In this document: positions 7,328 through 16,657 of the stretch, piece by piece
How positions within the stretch are numbered: the first letter of the stretch is position 1
Layout of the letters: each line of letters opens with the position of its first letter
DNA from: an uncultured Porphyromonadaceae bacterium
GTDB lineage: Bacteria; Bacteroidota; Bacteroidia; Bacteroidales; Muribaculaceae
Length of the DNA: 49,252 nucleotides
Reading direction: 5' to 3'
Assembly: GCA_946414395.1 (NCBI GenBank)
Contig: CAMKOE010000017.1
Span: forward strand, 1 to 49,252
The notes under the pieces: model-generated
Databases searched by the model: none
What the model was told of the DNA's origin: nothing
The model's input: only the letters and a program-made list of their open reading frames with translations
Translations under genes and position numbers: made by a program

Positions 7328-9858
7328 TTTTTGGCTTGTAGCATGGTGGGGAGAGGGATGAAGTTGTAGCCTTTTTTCTTGAGGGTCTTGATGAGGGCGG
7401 GCAGGCGGTCATAGAATTTCTCCACGCGGCGCGGGTCGGTGCCCAGGTGGATCATCAGTAACTGACCGTTGAGGGAATTTTCACGCTCGCAGCGCATGAT
7501 GCGGTCCCACAACCAGCGGTTGTCGCGGTAGCGGTTGCCGCCTTCCTGCTCGATGCCGGGGTAGGTGTAGTCCATACTGCTGGCTGTGCCGGGCGAGAAG
7601 TTGACCAGTTGCAGGCCCATCTCGCGTGCCCAGGCGGCCACGGTGGCGTTGTGCCACTCGTAGGGGGGGATCATCCACGGCGCCTGCTGTGGCGTGATGC
7701 CAAACCGTGCCAACGCCTGGTAACTCTTGATGATGTCGTCGCGGAACTGCTGCTTGGTCACCAGCAGCGAGTCACGCTGCTGCCAGTCGCAGTAGAGCAG
7801 GTGTCCGAAACTGTGGCTGCCCACGTAGTGCCCGTCGGCGACGAGACGGCGGACGATGTCGGGGTAGAGGTCAAAGAAGCGGCCCGTGAAGAAGAAGGCG
7901 CCCTTGATGCCCTGCTGCTTCAGGGTGGTGATGATGCGCTCGGCTCCGTCGGCGCGGTCGTCGGCAGTGAACACGAGGCATATCTGGCGCTGGGTCGTGT
8001 CGCCGCGCACGATGGCACCCTCGTTCCAGGTGAACTTGCCGCTGGCGCTCCGGCCCTCCATCTCATAGAACGAGAAGGGGAACGTCAACGACGCGGTGCC
8101 GTCCATCGTGGGCTCGTTGGTGCTGTAGTCGTGGGTGTTGTCGTGGAAGACGACGTCACCCGGCTGGAAGAGGTCATAGGTGTTGCCTGCTACATTGTAC
8201 TTGTCGCTGGCCAGCGTCACACCCTTGAGGCTGTTGAAGATTGTGGCATAGACGGGGCCATCGACCAGGCCGCCGGTGGGCATGCCCACACCCTCCATCA
8301 CATAGTTGCTGTGCGGCGCATGGGGGTAGGTGCCGCCATGGGGCAACTCCACAATCATGCTCGTTCCCCACGGGTTGCAGCCCAGGAGCCAGTCCCTGAG
8401 TGCCGCCTCCATTTCCATGTATTGGCGGTCGCCGGTGAGTTGGCGGTAGAGGATGCACTGCGTGAGCAGCGCAGTCGTCAGGTTGTTGCTGCACCAGATG
8501 CCCGGCACGCCCCACAGGAATGGGTTGCCCGTCTGCCGTGCACGTCCGAGCGCGCGCTCAATGCCCGCCTTGATGTTGCGGATGAACTCGGCTTGCAGTC
8601 GCTTGTTTGCCTGGGCCTCTTGAGCCACGCGCACGTGCCCCATGTTCATGAAGGGGTACCACTGGTAGTGGCGGGCGCTATCGGCACCCATCCACGGTGT
8701 GACGGGCTCGCGCCGGCCATATTCCACGGCCTGGGTCAGATAGTCCTGCTTGCCAGTCATGTGGTATAGTTCGATGGCGCCCAGTTCCATGTCATCTACC
8801 CAGTTGTCCTCCTCGTAGATGTAGGGCGAGACCACGCTCACCGTCTGGGCATTACCGGGCTTGTCGATGCCCACTTGCAGGGCAGCGGCGGCCTTGGCGC
8901 CGATGTGGGCGGCAAACTCGGGATAGTAGGGTGCCAGCACGCGTGAGCCGAGGGCAAAGTCGCTAGCAAACTTACCTGCGGTGCTGGCGGCTCCCATGGT
9001 GGCGTTCATGAACTTGCCGCGCTGCTGCGGCTTGCCGTCGATGTAGTAGACGGGCCGCCCGTTGTTGGGACCCCAGCCATAGTCGGCAGGGTCGTCCTTG
9101 GGCAACTTCATGCCGATGTGGTCGCGGTCGTCGGCAATCTGGTTATAGAGCTCACCGGGAGCGGGGTTCATCTTGTCGAGCCACGTGAGGCCCCAGTAGA
9201 TCTCGTCGATGATGTCGGGGATGCCGTTGGCCCCCTCCAGGCCGTTAGCCTGGTAATGGTCGCCGAAGGCCCCCGGGCACTGCTGCCAGGCGGTCATCAT
9301 CTGGTAGATGGCGTTGGCGCTCGTGGTGGTGTACTGCAGCAGGTCGGCGGCATCGTGCCAGCCGCCCTTGACGTCGATGCGCTGTCCCTCCTTGTCGGGG
9401 TGGTAGCGCACATAGGCATCCTTGACGTGGCAACTGTCGCGCTGGAACGGGTTATAGCCGCACCGCTGCTGGCGCATGTAGTTGAGCACAAAGTCGGCCG
9501 TGCCGTCCCACACGCGGTTGTTGATGGGGAAAACCGGCGACGAGATGCCCGCAGCCACGATGCGGAAGGCCCCCTCGCCATGAAAGTCGCTGAAGTCCAG
9601 GCGGCACGTGGCCTGCATCTGTCCCCACGGCCCCATGTCGCGCGTGGCCGTCGAGCGGTAGGCCGTCTTGCCGGTATAGGCATCGACCAGTTCAAATCCG
9701 GTAACGGCCACCTTGTCATCGCTCATGAGAACCGCCACCTTGACGGCATCGGGCAGATAGCCCAACTGGTTGATGCGGATCCAGCCCTCGGCATGCACGG
9801 CAAGTGCCACCGCCAGTGTGATGAGTAATGTAATCGACAGACGTTGTTTCATAATCAT
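7321..9858 (-). CDS. Secreted GH9 endoglucanase-like domain fused to a polysaccharide deacetylase (NodB/CE4-like) domain
   Basis: 845 residues with a signal peptide (about 1-23). First comes a cellulase N-terminal Ig-like domain (WIRINQLGYLPDAVKVAV). A GH9 (alpha/alpha)6 domain follows: GGWHDAADLLQY holds the two aspartates D169 and D172 expected for the nucleophile water, and STNEPTMDGTASL near 580-590 holds the likely acid Glu. From about residue 623 a NodB-type domain follows: VFTADDRADG, GSHSFGH (metal-binding histidines near 680-685), MIPPYEW, and LLMIHLGTD. The enzyme should cut beta-glucan backbones and remove acyl groups outside the cytoplasm. The chromate transporter genes lie just upstream on the same strand (21 bases). 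The first start, MIMKQRL, may instead be the second Met. Confidence 0.9.
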   Translation of the reverse strand: MIMKQRLSITLLITLAVALAVHAEGWIRINQLGYLPDAVKVAVLMSDDKVAVTGFELVDAYTGKTAYRSTATRDMGPWGQMQATCRLDFSDFHGEGAFRIVAAGISSPVFPINNRVWDGTADFVLNYMRQQRCGYNPFQRDSCHVKDAYVRYHPDKEGQRIDVKGGWHDAADLLQYTTTSANAIYQMMTAWQQCPGAFGDHYQANGLEGANGIPDIIDEIYWGLTWLDKMNPAPGELYNQIADDRDHIGMKLPKDDPADYGWGPNNGRPVYYIDGKPQQRGKFMNATMGAASTAGKFASDFALGSRVLAPYYPEFAAHIGAKAAAALQVGIDKPGNAQTVSVVSPYIYEEDNWVDDMELGAIELYHMTGKQDYLTQAVEYGRREPVTPWMGADSARHYQWYPFMNMGHVRVAQEAQANKRLQAEFIRNIKAGIERALGRARQTGNPFLWGVPGIWCSNNLTTALLTQCILYRQLTGDRQYMEMEAALRDWLLGCNPWGTSMIVELPHGGTYPHAPHSNYVMEGVGMPTGGLVDGPVYATIFNSLKGVTLASDKYNVAGNTYDLFQPGDVVFHDNTHDYSTNEPTMDGTASLTFPFSFYEMEGRSASGKFTWNEGAIVRGDTTQRQICLVFTADDRADGAERIITTLKQQGIKGAFFFTGRFFDLYPDIVRRLVADGHYVGSHSFGHLLYCDWQQRDSLLVTKQQFRDDIIKSYQALARFGITPQQAPWMIPPYEWHNATVAAWAREMGLQLVNFSPGTASSMDYTYPGIEQEGGNRYRDNRWLWDRIMRCERENSLNGQLLMIHLGTDPRRVEKFYDRLPALIKTLKKKGYNFIPLPTMLQAKNG

Positions 9859-9879
9859 TGTAAACGATGTAGAGGTGGG

Positions 9880-10422
9880 TTAAAAAACAAGAAATCCTGT
9901 AATGCCCGCGAGGATGATGACCAGAATGGGATGGACGCGGGTGAAATAGACGATGCAGAACGAGGCGACACAGATGGCGATGGTGATGAGGCGCTCGCTC
10001 GTCTCGTAGCCGAAGTTCTCGCTGTTCATCAGCAGCAGCGCTGCCGACGCGATGAGGCCGACCACCACGGGCCGCAATCCCATGAAGACGCCCTTGATAA
10101 AGGGGCTCTGGCGGTGCCGCTCGATATAGTGGGATGCAATGAGTGTGAGAATGAACGGCGGCAGCACCACGGTGAGCGTGGTGATGAGCGAACCCAGCAC
10201 GCTGCCGGTGACGACATAGCCGATGTAGGTGGCACTGTTGATGCCGATGGGGCCGGGCGTCATCTGGGAGATGGCGACGATGTCGGTAAACATCTGGCTC
10301 GTGATCCAGCCCGAATCCACCACCTCGCGCTGGATGAGCGACAGCATGGCATAGCCGCCGCCAAAGCCGAACAGACCGATCTTCAAGTAGGCCCAGATGA
10401 GTTTCAGGTAATCTTCAAGCAT
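9880..10422 (-). CDS. Chromate transporter (CHR family), half-size, second copy
   Basis: 180 residues with five to six hydrophobic segments and the CHR signatures FGFGGGYAMLSLIQREVV near the N-terminus and QMTPGPIGINSATYIGY at about residues 53-69. It equals one half of the fused ChrA protein. Its start overlaps the end of the preceding CHR gene by 8 bases, so the two are co-translated and should assemble as a heteromeric pair in the inner membrane. The family exports chromate in some bacteria, but the true substrate of short-chain pairs in anaerobes is unknown. Confidence 0.9.
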   Translation of the reverse strand: MLEDYLKLIWAYLKIGLFGFGGGYAMLSLIQREVVDSGWITSQMFTDIVAISQMTPGPIGINSATYIGYVVTGSVLGSLITTLTVVLPPFILTLIASHYIERHRQSPFIKGVFMGLRPVVVGLIASAALLLMNSENFGYETSERLITIAICVASFCIVYFTRVHPILVIILAGITGFLVF

Positions 10423-11020
10423 GGCGTTCCTCCTTTCCGCTGTTTGGGTTAGTCCCGTTTCCCGCGTTCAACATCGAGTGCATGTAGTAGATGTAACCGC
10501 CGATAGCGCCCAGCACGATATAGATAATGGGATTGGAGATGACGGGAATCTTGCTGTAGATGAGCAGGGCGACGGCCACGGGGATGATCACCGTCTTCCA
10601 GTTGATGCCAGCGCTCTTGGCCGTGGTGAGCACAGGCGCGATGATGAGGGCAACCACGGCAGGACGGATGCCCTTGAAGATGCGGCTGATGACGGCATTG
10701 TTCTTGATAGTTTCGGGTGTGAGAAAGATGGCTATGGCCAGGATCATCAGGAACGAGGGCAGGATGGTGCCGATGGCGGCACAAATGCTTCCTTTCAACC
10801 CCTTGAGCCTGTCACCGATGACCACACTGATGTTGACGGCCAGGATGCCTGGCATGGACTGAGCCACCGCCAGCAGGTCCAGGAACTCGTCAAGTTCTAT
10901 CCACTTGTGCTTATCGACGATCTCGCGCTGAATGATGCTGATCATCGCCCATCCGCCGCCAAAGGTGAATGCGCCGATCTTGCTGAAGGTGAGGAACAGT
11001 TGCAGGTACAGGTTATTCAT
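10415..11020 (-). CDS. Chromate transporter (CHR family), half-size, first copy
   Basis: 201 residues, with FTFGGGWAMISIIQREIVDKHKW near the N-terminus and AVAQSMPGILAVNISVVIG following, the counterparts of the motifs in the next gene. It belongs to the short-chain CHR proteins that work as pairs. The PG dipeptide and the GGGW/GGGY loop are conserved in both halves. It starts 35 bases after the DUF4296 gene and may be read through from the ileS-lspA run, though an internal promoter cannot be excluded. Confidence 0.9.
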   Translation of the reverse strand: MNNLYLQLFLTFSKIGAFTFGGGWAMISIIQREIVDKHKWIELDEFLDLLAVAQSMPGILAVNISVVIGDRLKGLKGSICAAIGTILPSFLMILAIAIFLTPETIKNNAVISRIFKGIRPAVVALIIAPVLTTAKSAGINWKTVIIPVAVALLIYSKIPVISNPIIYIVLGAIGGYIYYMHSMLNAGNGTNPNSGKEERHA

Positions 11021-11055
11021 GATAGCATGTCAAGGAAGAGGAGTGAGGGCATACC

Positions 11056-11934
11056 TTATTTCTTGCGTTCCAGCAGGCGCTGCGCATGGATGAAACCATA
11101 ATTGCTCTTGCTCAGGTGGGTGCGCATGAGCATAAGGCTGTCCACATAGGCGATGCCACCACGCTTCATGTCGTAACTCACATATCCATAGACGCGTCTC
11201 ACCTGTCGTGTCGTGTCGCTCTGGATGTCGATGGCTACCCAGCCGTCGCTGTTGGTGCCGCGGGTGATTTGGGCCGTCGCGCCGTCGGTATAGTCCACGT
11301 TGAGGCTCACCTTGAACTCGTTGCCGCCGCGTGTGAGTTTGTAGGCCAGTTGATAGCGGTCACCAGCCTGCTTGTCGTTGCCGGGATGGATGTCAAAGGT
11401 GATGAAACCGCGTTGTGCACCAGGAGTGATGAGATAGTCTCGTTGCCCCTTCCACAGGTCGATGGAGTCGCCCTTGGCATTGGCCTTCAGTGGCTTCGGG
11501 TGCATGCCTCCGCGGTTGCGGGGTGTCACATCATGGGTGGGAGCGCCTTGAATCTCGGCTGGGCCAGCCAGGATGTCCTCGTCTTTATTACCCTGCTTGT
11601 CCAGTTTGTCATACCGGTTCTTGAGTTTGCCCACGGCCTTGTCATAGGCCTTGGTATAGTCTTCCATGTTGTGGGCATACCACACGAGCGACGTGTCGTA
11701 GTCCTGCTGGGTGATGCCATGCTTCTTGAAGACGGACTGCTTGATGACCATCTTGCTGGAATCACTCTCAAACTCGTTGATGTGACTCTCAATGTAGGCA
11801 TCGGCAATCTGCAGGTCCGCGATGAGGTCGGCCATGTCGTTGATGCTCATGACGTGACTCGGGGTCTTGTCACACGAGAGCAGCGACACGGCCAGCATCA
11901 GCAGCAGGAATATGTGGAATGGTGCCTTGGACAT
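11056..11934 (-). CDS. DUF4296 domain lipoprotein
   Basis: 292 residues. A lipoprotein signal (hydrophobic stretch, then SLLSC with Cys21 as lipidation site) is followed by the helical DUF4296 region (MADLIADLQIADAYIESHIN through QDYDTSLVWYAHNMEDYTKAY, about residues 34-105), a linker, and a beta-rich C-terminal half. DUF4296 lipoproteins next to lspA are frequent in Bacteroidetes, and the gene starts 6 bases after lspA, so it depends on its neighbour for maturation. The function is unknown; the C-terminal half (about 150-280) looks like a beta-sandwich, but I recognise no family. Confidence 0.85.
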   Translation of the reverse strand: MSKAPFHIFLLLMLAVSLLSCDKTPSHVMSINDMADLIADLQIADAYIESHINEFESDSSKMVIKQSVFKKHGITQQDYDTSLVWYAHNMEDYTKAYDKAVGKLKNRYDKLDKQGNKDEDILAGPAEIQGAPTHDVTPRNRGGMHPKPLKANAKGDSIDLWKGQRDYLITPGAQRGFITFDIHPGNDKQAGDRYQLAYKLTRGGNEFKVSLNVDYTDGATAQITRGTNSDGWVAIDIQSDTTRQVRRVYGYVSYDMKRGGIAYVDSLMLMRTHLSKSNYGFIHAQRLLERKK

Positions 11935-11940
11935 GGGTGG

Positions 11941-12621
11941 TTATTGGTCTGTTGCGGCGGGATTCTCTGTTTTTTCTTCGGCATCGTTACCATCGGCCTC
12001 GTCTTTTTTCTCGTTGAAGAGCGTGGCCAGATAGCGGGCATAGAACAAGATCAGTACAATGACGCTCACGCTGAGCGAGGCGTCGGCGACATTGAAGATG
12101 GGCTGGAAGAACACAAAATGGTGACCGCCGACCCACGGCATCCATTGCGGCCAGTTCCACTCACACAGCGGGAAGTAGAGCATATCGACGACCCTGCCGT
12201 TGAACAGGGTGGAGTAGCCGCCATCGGGCGGGAACAGTTGAGCCACTTGGGGCGGCATGGGATTGTTGAAAATCAGTCCATAGGCGATGCAGTCAATCAC
12301 ATTGCCCAGGGCGCCGGCGGTGATCAGGGCGATGCAGGCGACATACCCCTTGGGGATGTCGCTGCGGTCGCGCAGTCGCCACAGGTAGTAGATGAACGCT
12401 CCCGAGGCAACGATACGGAACAGGGTGAGCAGCAGTTTGCTCCCCAGTTCCATGCCGAATGCCATGCCGTTGTTCTCGATAAACAATATCTTGAACCACG
12501 ATGTGATGTCAATCTCCTCGCCGTAGTAGAGGTGGGTCTTCACCCAGATCTTGACGGTTTGGTCGATAACGATAACCAGCGCGATGATGAGCGCTGCAAG
12601 TTTGCCGTTAGAAATATTCAT
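11941..12621 (-). CDS. lspA: Lipoprotein signal peptidase II
   Basis: The 226-residue inner-membrane aspartyl protease cleaves the signal peptide of prolipoproteins after lipidation. The conserved boxes are present: DQTVKIWV (first membrane helix), ENNGMAFGM, GALGNVIDCIAYG, GRVVDML with the first catalytic Asp (about D146), and FNVADASLSV with the second (D180). It is longer than the E. coli enzyme (about 164 residues) because of a loop of about 30 residues between boxes 3 and 4 and a charged C-terminal tail, both usual in Bacteroidetes. It lies 15 bases after the DksA-like gene. At least four lipoproteins in this window are substrates. Confidence 0.96.
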   Translation of the reverse strand: MNISNGKLAALIIALVIVIDQTVKIWVKTHLYYGEEIDITSWFKILFIENNGMAFGMELGSKLLLTLFRIVASGAFIYYLWRLRDRSDIPKGYVACIALITAGALGNVIDCIAYGLIFNNPMPPQVAQLFPPDGGYSTLFNGRVVDMLYFPLCEWNWPQWMPWVGGHHFVFFQPIFNVADASLSVSVIVLILFYARYLATLFNEKKDEADGNDAEEKTENPAATDQ

Positions 12622-12636
12622 GAGAGGACTCTAACG

Positions 12637-13023
12637 TCAAGATTTCTTCTTGTTCTTGGCCTCAATCTCCTTACCCTCGATCGACAGGGTAGCATGAGGT
12701 ACAGCATGGAGGCGTTCCTTGGGAATGAGTTTGCCTGTGATGCGGCACACGCCATAGGTCTTGTTCTCGATGCGCACCAGTGCGGCCTGCAACTTGCGGA
12801 TGAAGTCCAGTTGTCGCTCGGCCTGCTGGCTGGAGACCTCCTTCTGGAGTGTCGATGCGCCTTCCTCCATCATCTTGAACGTGGGATTGGACTCGTCAAA
12901 CATGATGGTGTCGGTCAAGCGCTTGTAGTTCTCCTGGGCTTGCTCGATCTTGGCCAGTATGAGTTCTTTGAACTCCTGCAACTCCTCGTCGCTGTATCTG
13001 GTTTTTTCTTGTTTGGTTGCCAT
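12637..13023 (-). CDS. TraR/DksA-type protein with degenerate zinc finger
   Basis: 128 residues: a long coiled-coil region (about 10-85) followed by the C-terminal DksA finger (YGVCRITGKLIPKERLHAVPHATLS). Only one of the four usual zinc cysteines remains, so zinc binding is lost; the fold is held by other residues. This form is standard between ileS and lspA in Bacteroidetes. DksA-like proteins bind in the RNA polymerase secondary channel and alter initiation, classically with ppGpp. Whether this form does so is inferred. Spacing (55 bases after ileS, 15 before lspA) supports one transcript. Confidence 0.88.
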   Translation of the reverse strand: MATKQEKTRYSDEELQEFKELILAKIEQAQENYKRLTDTIMFDESNPTFKMMEEGASTLQKEVSSQQAERQLDFIRKLQAALVRIENKTYGVCRITGKLIPKERLHAVPHATLSIEGKEIEAKNKKKS

Positions 13024-13078
13024 AATCGGAAGAATGATTGGTTGTTATCTCTTTTGATGATTATATGGTAGCGTTGGA

Positions 13079-16000
13079 TTACATTTTCTCGATGTTGACG
13101 GGCAGCATCCAGCCGTCCATGTCGAGTTGGACAGCGGTGGCGGCATCGACATTGCCGATGGTGATGCTGGTGGCAAGCACTTGGCGGGCGATATAGTCGC
13201 CGTGGGTGTTGATAGCCTTGTCGGTGCGCTCGTCGGGAGCGATGGTGACGGTGATCTTGTCGGTGATGTTGAAGTCCTTGTCCTTGCGCACGTTCTGGAT
13301 GCGGTTCACCAGTTCGCGGGCGATGCCCTCGAGGTGCAATTCCTCGGTGACGGTGATGTCAAGTGCCACGGTGAGGTTGCCCTCATTGGCGACAAGCCAG
13401 CCGGGGATGTCCTCGCTGATGATCTCGACATCGGCAAGTTCGACGACAGCCTGCTGGCCGTCCAGGTCGATGGCGAACTGGCCGTCCTTCTCAAACTGGG
13501 CGATTTCGCTCTGTGACATGCCGGTGATGCGTGCGGCCAGGGCTTTCATGACCTTGCCGTACTTCGGACCTAGTTTCTTGAAGTCGGGCTTCACGCGCTT
13601 GACAAGGATGCCCGCGTCGTTGCCCACGAGTTTGATCTCCTTGACGTTGACCTCGCCCTTGATGAGGTCGGCCACGGCCTCGACATCGGCGCGCTGCTTG
13701 TCGTCGAGCACGGGAACCATGATGGCCTGCAGCGGCTGGCGCACCTTGAGGTTCTGCTTGCGGCGCAGCGACAGCACCATCGAGGTGATGTCCTGGGCAG
13801 CCTGCATGCGCTGTTCCAGTTTCTTGTCGATAACCGTGTCATCGCTCTTGGGGAAATGGGCCAGGTGCACTGATGTCTCGCTATGGGTCAGATCGCGGTA
13901 CAGGCGGTCGCTGTAGAAGGGGGCCACGGGAGCCATGAGCAGCGCCACGGTGGTGAGGCACTGGTGCAGGGTCTGGTAGGCGGCCAGTTTGTCCTGTGTC
14001 ATTTCACCGCCCCAGAAGCGCTTGCGGTTCAGACGCACATACCAGTTGCTCAGGTGGTCGCCGACAAAGGTGCTGATGGCACGGGCCGCCTTGGTGGGCT
14101 CATAGTCCTCCAGATCGGCCTGTACCTCGGCAATGAGCGAGTTGAGCAGTGAGATGATCCATCGGTCGATCTCGGGACGCTCGGCGATGGGCACTTGGGG
14201 CGCCTCGGTGTCGAAGCCGTCCACGTTGGCATACAGGGCAAAGAACGAGTAGGTGTTATAAAGCGTGCCGAAGAACTTGCGGGCGACCTCGGTCACTCCT
14301 GCCTCGTCAAACTTGAGGTTGTCCCAGGGCGACGAGTTGCTGATCATGTACCAGCGCAGCGGGTCGCTACCAAACTTCTCGATGGCGCCGAAGGGGTCAA
14401 CGGCATTGCCCAGGCGCTTGCTCATCTTGTTGCCGTTCTTGTCGAGCACCAGGCCGTTGCTGATGACGTTCTTGTAGGCCACGTTGTCAAACACCATCGT
14501 GGCGATGGCGTGCAGCGTGAAGAACCAGCCACGGGTCTGATCCACGCCCTCGGCAATAAAGTCGGCGGGGAAGAAACCGCCCTGGTCCACGGCCTCCTTG
14601 TTCTCAAACGGGTAGTGCAACTGGGCGTAGGGCATGGCGCCGCTGTCGAACCACACGTCGATGAGGTCCAACTCGCGCTTCATGGCCTTGCCCGTGTCGC
14701 TCACCAGGATGATGTCGTCAACATAGGGACGGTGGATGTCGATTTTGTTGTAATTCTCCTCGCTGTAGTCACCGGGGACGAAGCCCTTGTCCTTGTAGGG
14801 GTTGGAGGTCATCACGCCAGCGGCCACGGCCTTCTCGATCTCGTTATAGAGTTCCTCGATGCTGCCGATGCACTTCTCCTCGCCGTCCTCGTCGCGCCAG
14901 ATGGGCAGCGGGGTGCCCCAGTAGCGGCTGCGGCTCAGGTTCCAGTCGTTGAGGTTCTCCAGCCACTTGCCGAAGCGTCCGGTGCCGGTGTGCTCGGGCT
15001 TCCAGTTGATGGTGTGGTTGAGTTCAATCATGCGGTCGCGGCAGGCAGTGTCGCGGATAAACCAACTGTCGAGCGGGTAGTAGAGCACAGGCTTGTCGGT
15101 GCGCCAGCAGTGGGGATAGTTGTGGGTGTGCTTCTCCATCTTGAAGGCGGTGCCGTCCTGCTTCATGCGGATGCAGATGTAGATGTTCAGGTCCTCGGCC
15201 TTGCTGGCTGCGGCCTCGTCATACTTGCCGCCGACGGTGTATTGCGGGTCATAGGCGTTCTTGACCCAGCGGCCTGCATATTCCTTGTAGAGGTCCACGT
15301 TGACGAAGTCCTTGACAAAGTCCTCATCAAGATCCTCGAGAAGGTAGTATTTACCCGTGAGATCCACCATGGGGCGGGTCTCCATCTTCTTGTTGATCAT
15401 GTACAGGGCGGGGATGCCGGCGGCCTTGGCCACGCGGGCATCGTCGGCGCCAAAGGTGGGCGCGATGTGCACGATGCCGGTACCGTCCTCGGTGGTCACA
15501 TAGTCACCCGGGATGACACGGAATCCGTTCTCGTTGCCCACAATCTTGCCGTCCACCTTGTCCACAGGCTTTACCCAGGGGAACAGTTGGGCATATCGCA
15601 ACTCCAGCAGGTCCTGGCCCTTGAACTGGGCAATGACCTTGTAGGGAATCACCTTCTCGCCAGCCTTGTACTCCAGCGGCATGTCCTTGCCCTCGGGCTT
15701 GAAGTAGGCATCCAGGCGGGCCTGGGCCAGTAGGTAGATGGCGGGCTTGCCGTTATAGGGGTTGAAACTCTCGACGGCCACATAGTCGATCTTGGCGCCC
15801 ACACACAGGGCCGTGTTGCTGGGCAGGGTCCACGGGGTGGTCGTCCAGGCCAGCACATAGGCCTCGTTGAAGCCCTCATCGGCGGCCTCGCGGACTTTCT
15901 TCATCGCGGGATGCTCGTCACCGCTCAGGACGGTGAACTGGGCCGTCACGGTCTGATCCTTGACGTCGCGGTAGCAGCCGGGCAGGTTCAACTCGTGGCT

Positions 16001-16573
16001 GCTCAGTCCGGTGCCGGCAGCGGGCGAGTAGGGCTGGATGGTGTAGCCCTTGTAGAGCAGGCCCTTGTTGTAGAGTTGCTTCAAGAGCCACCACAGGCTC
16101 TCGATGTAACTGTTCTTGTAGGTGATATAGGGGTCGTTCATGTCAACCCAGTAGCCCATGCGGTGGGTCAGGTCTTCCCACTCGCGGGTATATTTCATCA
16201 CCTCCTTGCGGCAGGTGGCGTTGTACTCATCGACCGAGATTTTCTTGCCGATATCTTCCTTGGTGATGCCCAGGGCCTTCTCCACGCCCAGTTCCACAGG
16301 CAGGCCGTGGGTGTCCCAACCGGCCTTGCGCTTCACCTGGTAGCCCTGCATCGTCTTGTAGCGGCAGAAGATGTCCTTGATCGACCTGGCCATCACGTGG
16401 TGGATGCCAGGCATGCCATTGGCACTGGGAGGACCCTCAAAGAACACATAGGCAGGAGCACCCTCGCGCTCACTGATGCTGCGGCCAAACACATCTTCCT
16501 TGTCCCACTGCTGCAGGACTTCCTTATTGATATCCGACAGGTTAAACCCGTTATACTCGTTGAATTTCTTCAT
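13079..16573 (-). CDS. ileS: Isoleucine--tRNA ligase
   Basis: 1164 residues, class I synthetase that charges tRNA-Ile. The HIGH motif appears as PGIHHVMAR (about residues 55-63) and the KMSKS motif as KMSKR (about 716-720). The CP1 editing domain with GTGIVHIAPTFGADD lies between them, and an anticodon-binding domain and long C-terminal part follow (from about residue 810). The length and the C-terminal extension fit the ileS2-like/eukaryotic-type subclass found in Bacteroidetes; the subclass often correlates with lower mupirocin sensitivity, but that is not tested here. It heads the leftward ileS-lspA run. Confidence 0.97.
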   Translation of the reverse strand: MKKFNEYNGFNLSDINKEVLQQWDKEDVFGRSISEREGAPAYVFFEGPPSANGMPGIHHVMARSIKDIFCRYKTMQGYQVKRKAGWDTHGLPVELGVEKALGITKEDIGKKISVDEYNATCRKEVMKYTREWEDLTHRMGYWVDMNDPYITYKNSYIESLWWLLKQLYNKGLLYKGYTIQPYSPAAGTGLSSHELNLPGCYRDVKDQTVTAQFTVLSGDEHPAMKKVREAADEGFNEAYVLAWTTTPWTLPSNTALCVGAKIDYVAVESFNPYNGKPAIYLLAQARLDAYFKPEGKDMPLEYKAGEKVIPYKVIAQFKGQDLLELRYAQLFPWVKPVDKVDGKIVGNENGFRVIPGDYVTTEDGTGIVHIAPTFGADDARVAKAAGIPALYMINKKMETRPMVDLTGKYYLLEDLDEDFVKDFVNVDLYKEYAGRWVKNAYDPQYTVGGKYDEAAASKAEDLNIYICIRMKQDGTAFKMEKHTHNYPHCWRTDKPVLYYPLDSWFIRDTACRDRMIELNHTINWKPEHTGTGRFGKWLENLNDWNLSRSRYWGTPLPIWRDEDGEEKCIGSIEELYNEIEKAVAAGVMTSNPYKDKGFVPGDYSEENYNKIDIHRPYVDDIILVSDTGKAMKRELDLIDVWFDSGAMPYAQLHYPFENKEAVDQGGFFPADFIAEGVDQTRGWFFTLHAIATMVFDNVAYKNVISNGLVLDKNGNKMSKRLGNAVDPFGAIEKFGSDPLRWYMISNSSPWDNLKFDEAGVTEVARKFFGTLYNTYSFFALYANVDGFDTEAPQVPIAERPEIDRWIISLLNSLIAEVQADLEDYEPTKAARAISTFVGDHLSNWYVRLNRKRFWGGEMTQDKLAAYQTLHQCLTTVALLMAPVAPFYSDRLYRDLTHSETSVHLAHFPKSDDTVIDKKLEQRMQAAQDITSMVLSLRRKQNLKVRQPLQAIMVPVLDDKQRADVEAVADLIKGEVNVKEIKLVGNDAGILVKRVKPDFKKLGPKYGKVMKALAARITGMSQSEIAQFEKDGQFAIDLDGQQAVVELADVEIISEDIPGWLVANEGNLTVALDITVTEELHLEGIARELVNRIQNVRKDKDFNITDKITVTIAPDERTDKAINTHGDYIARQVLATSITIGNVDAATAVQLDMDGWMLPVNIEKM

Positions 16574-16604
16574 TTTTAAATAATGTACATTACAAATTTG
16601 GGTG

Positions 16605-16612
16605 CAAAGGTA
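16605..16612 (-). promoter_or_regulatory. -7 promoter box (TACCTTTG) of ileS
   Basis: On the minus strand TACCTTTG lies 32 bases before the ileS start, leaving a leader of about 25 nt. It is the likely promoter of the ileS, DksA-like, lspA, DUF4296 run. No T-box-like structure is visible in so short a leader. Confidence 0.65.
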
Positions 16613-16657
16613 GTGAAAATTTGTCCAACTCCCGCATAAAACCCCACAAAATCCATC

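Noticed and set aside
11086..13071. A 661-codon plus-strand frame across DUF4296, lspA and the DksA-like gene
   Set aside because: It crosses three well-supported opposite genes and their junctions; shadow frame caused by codon bias.
14195..15733. A 512-codon plus-strand frame within ileS, and similar ones opposite rlmD, glyS and the permeases
   Set aside because: All lie opposite clear conserved genes and show the composition of antisense frames.
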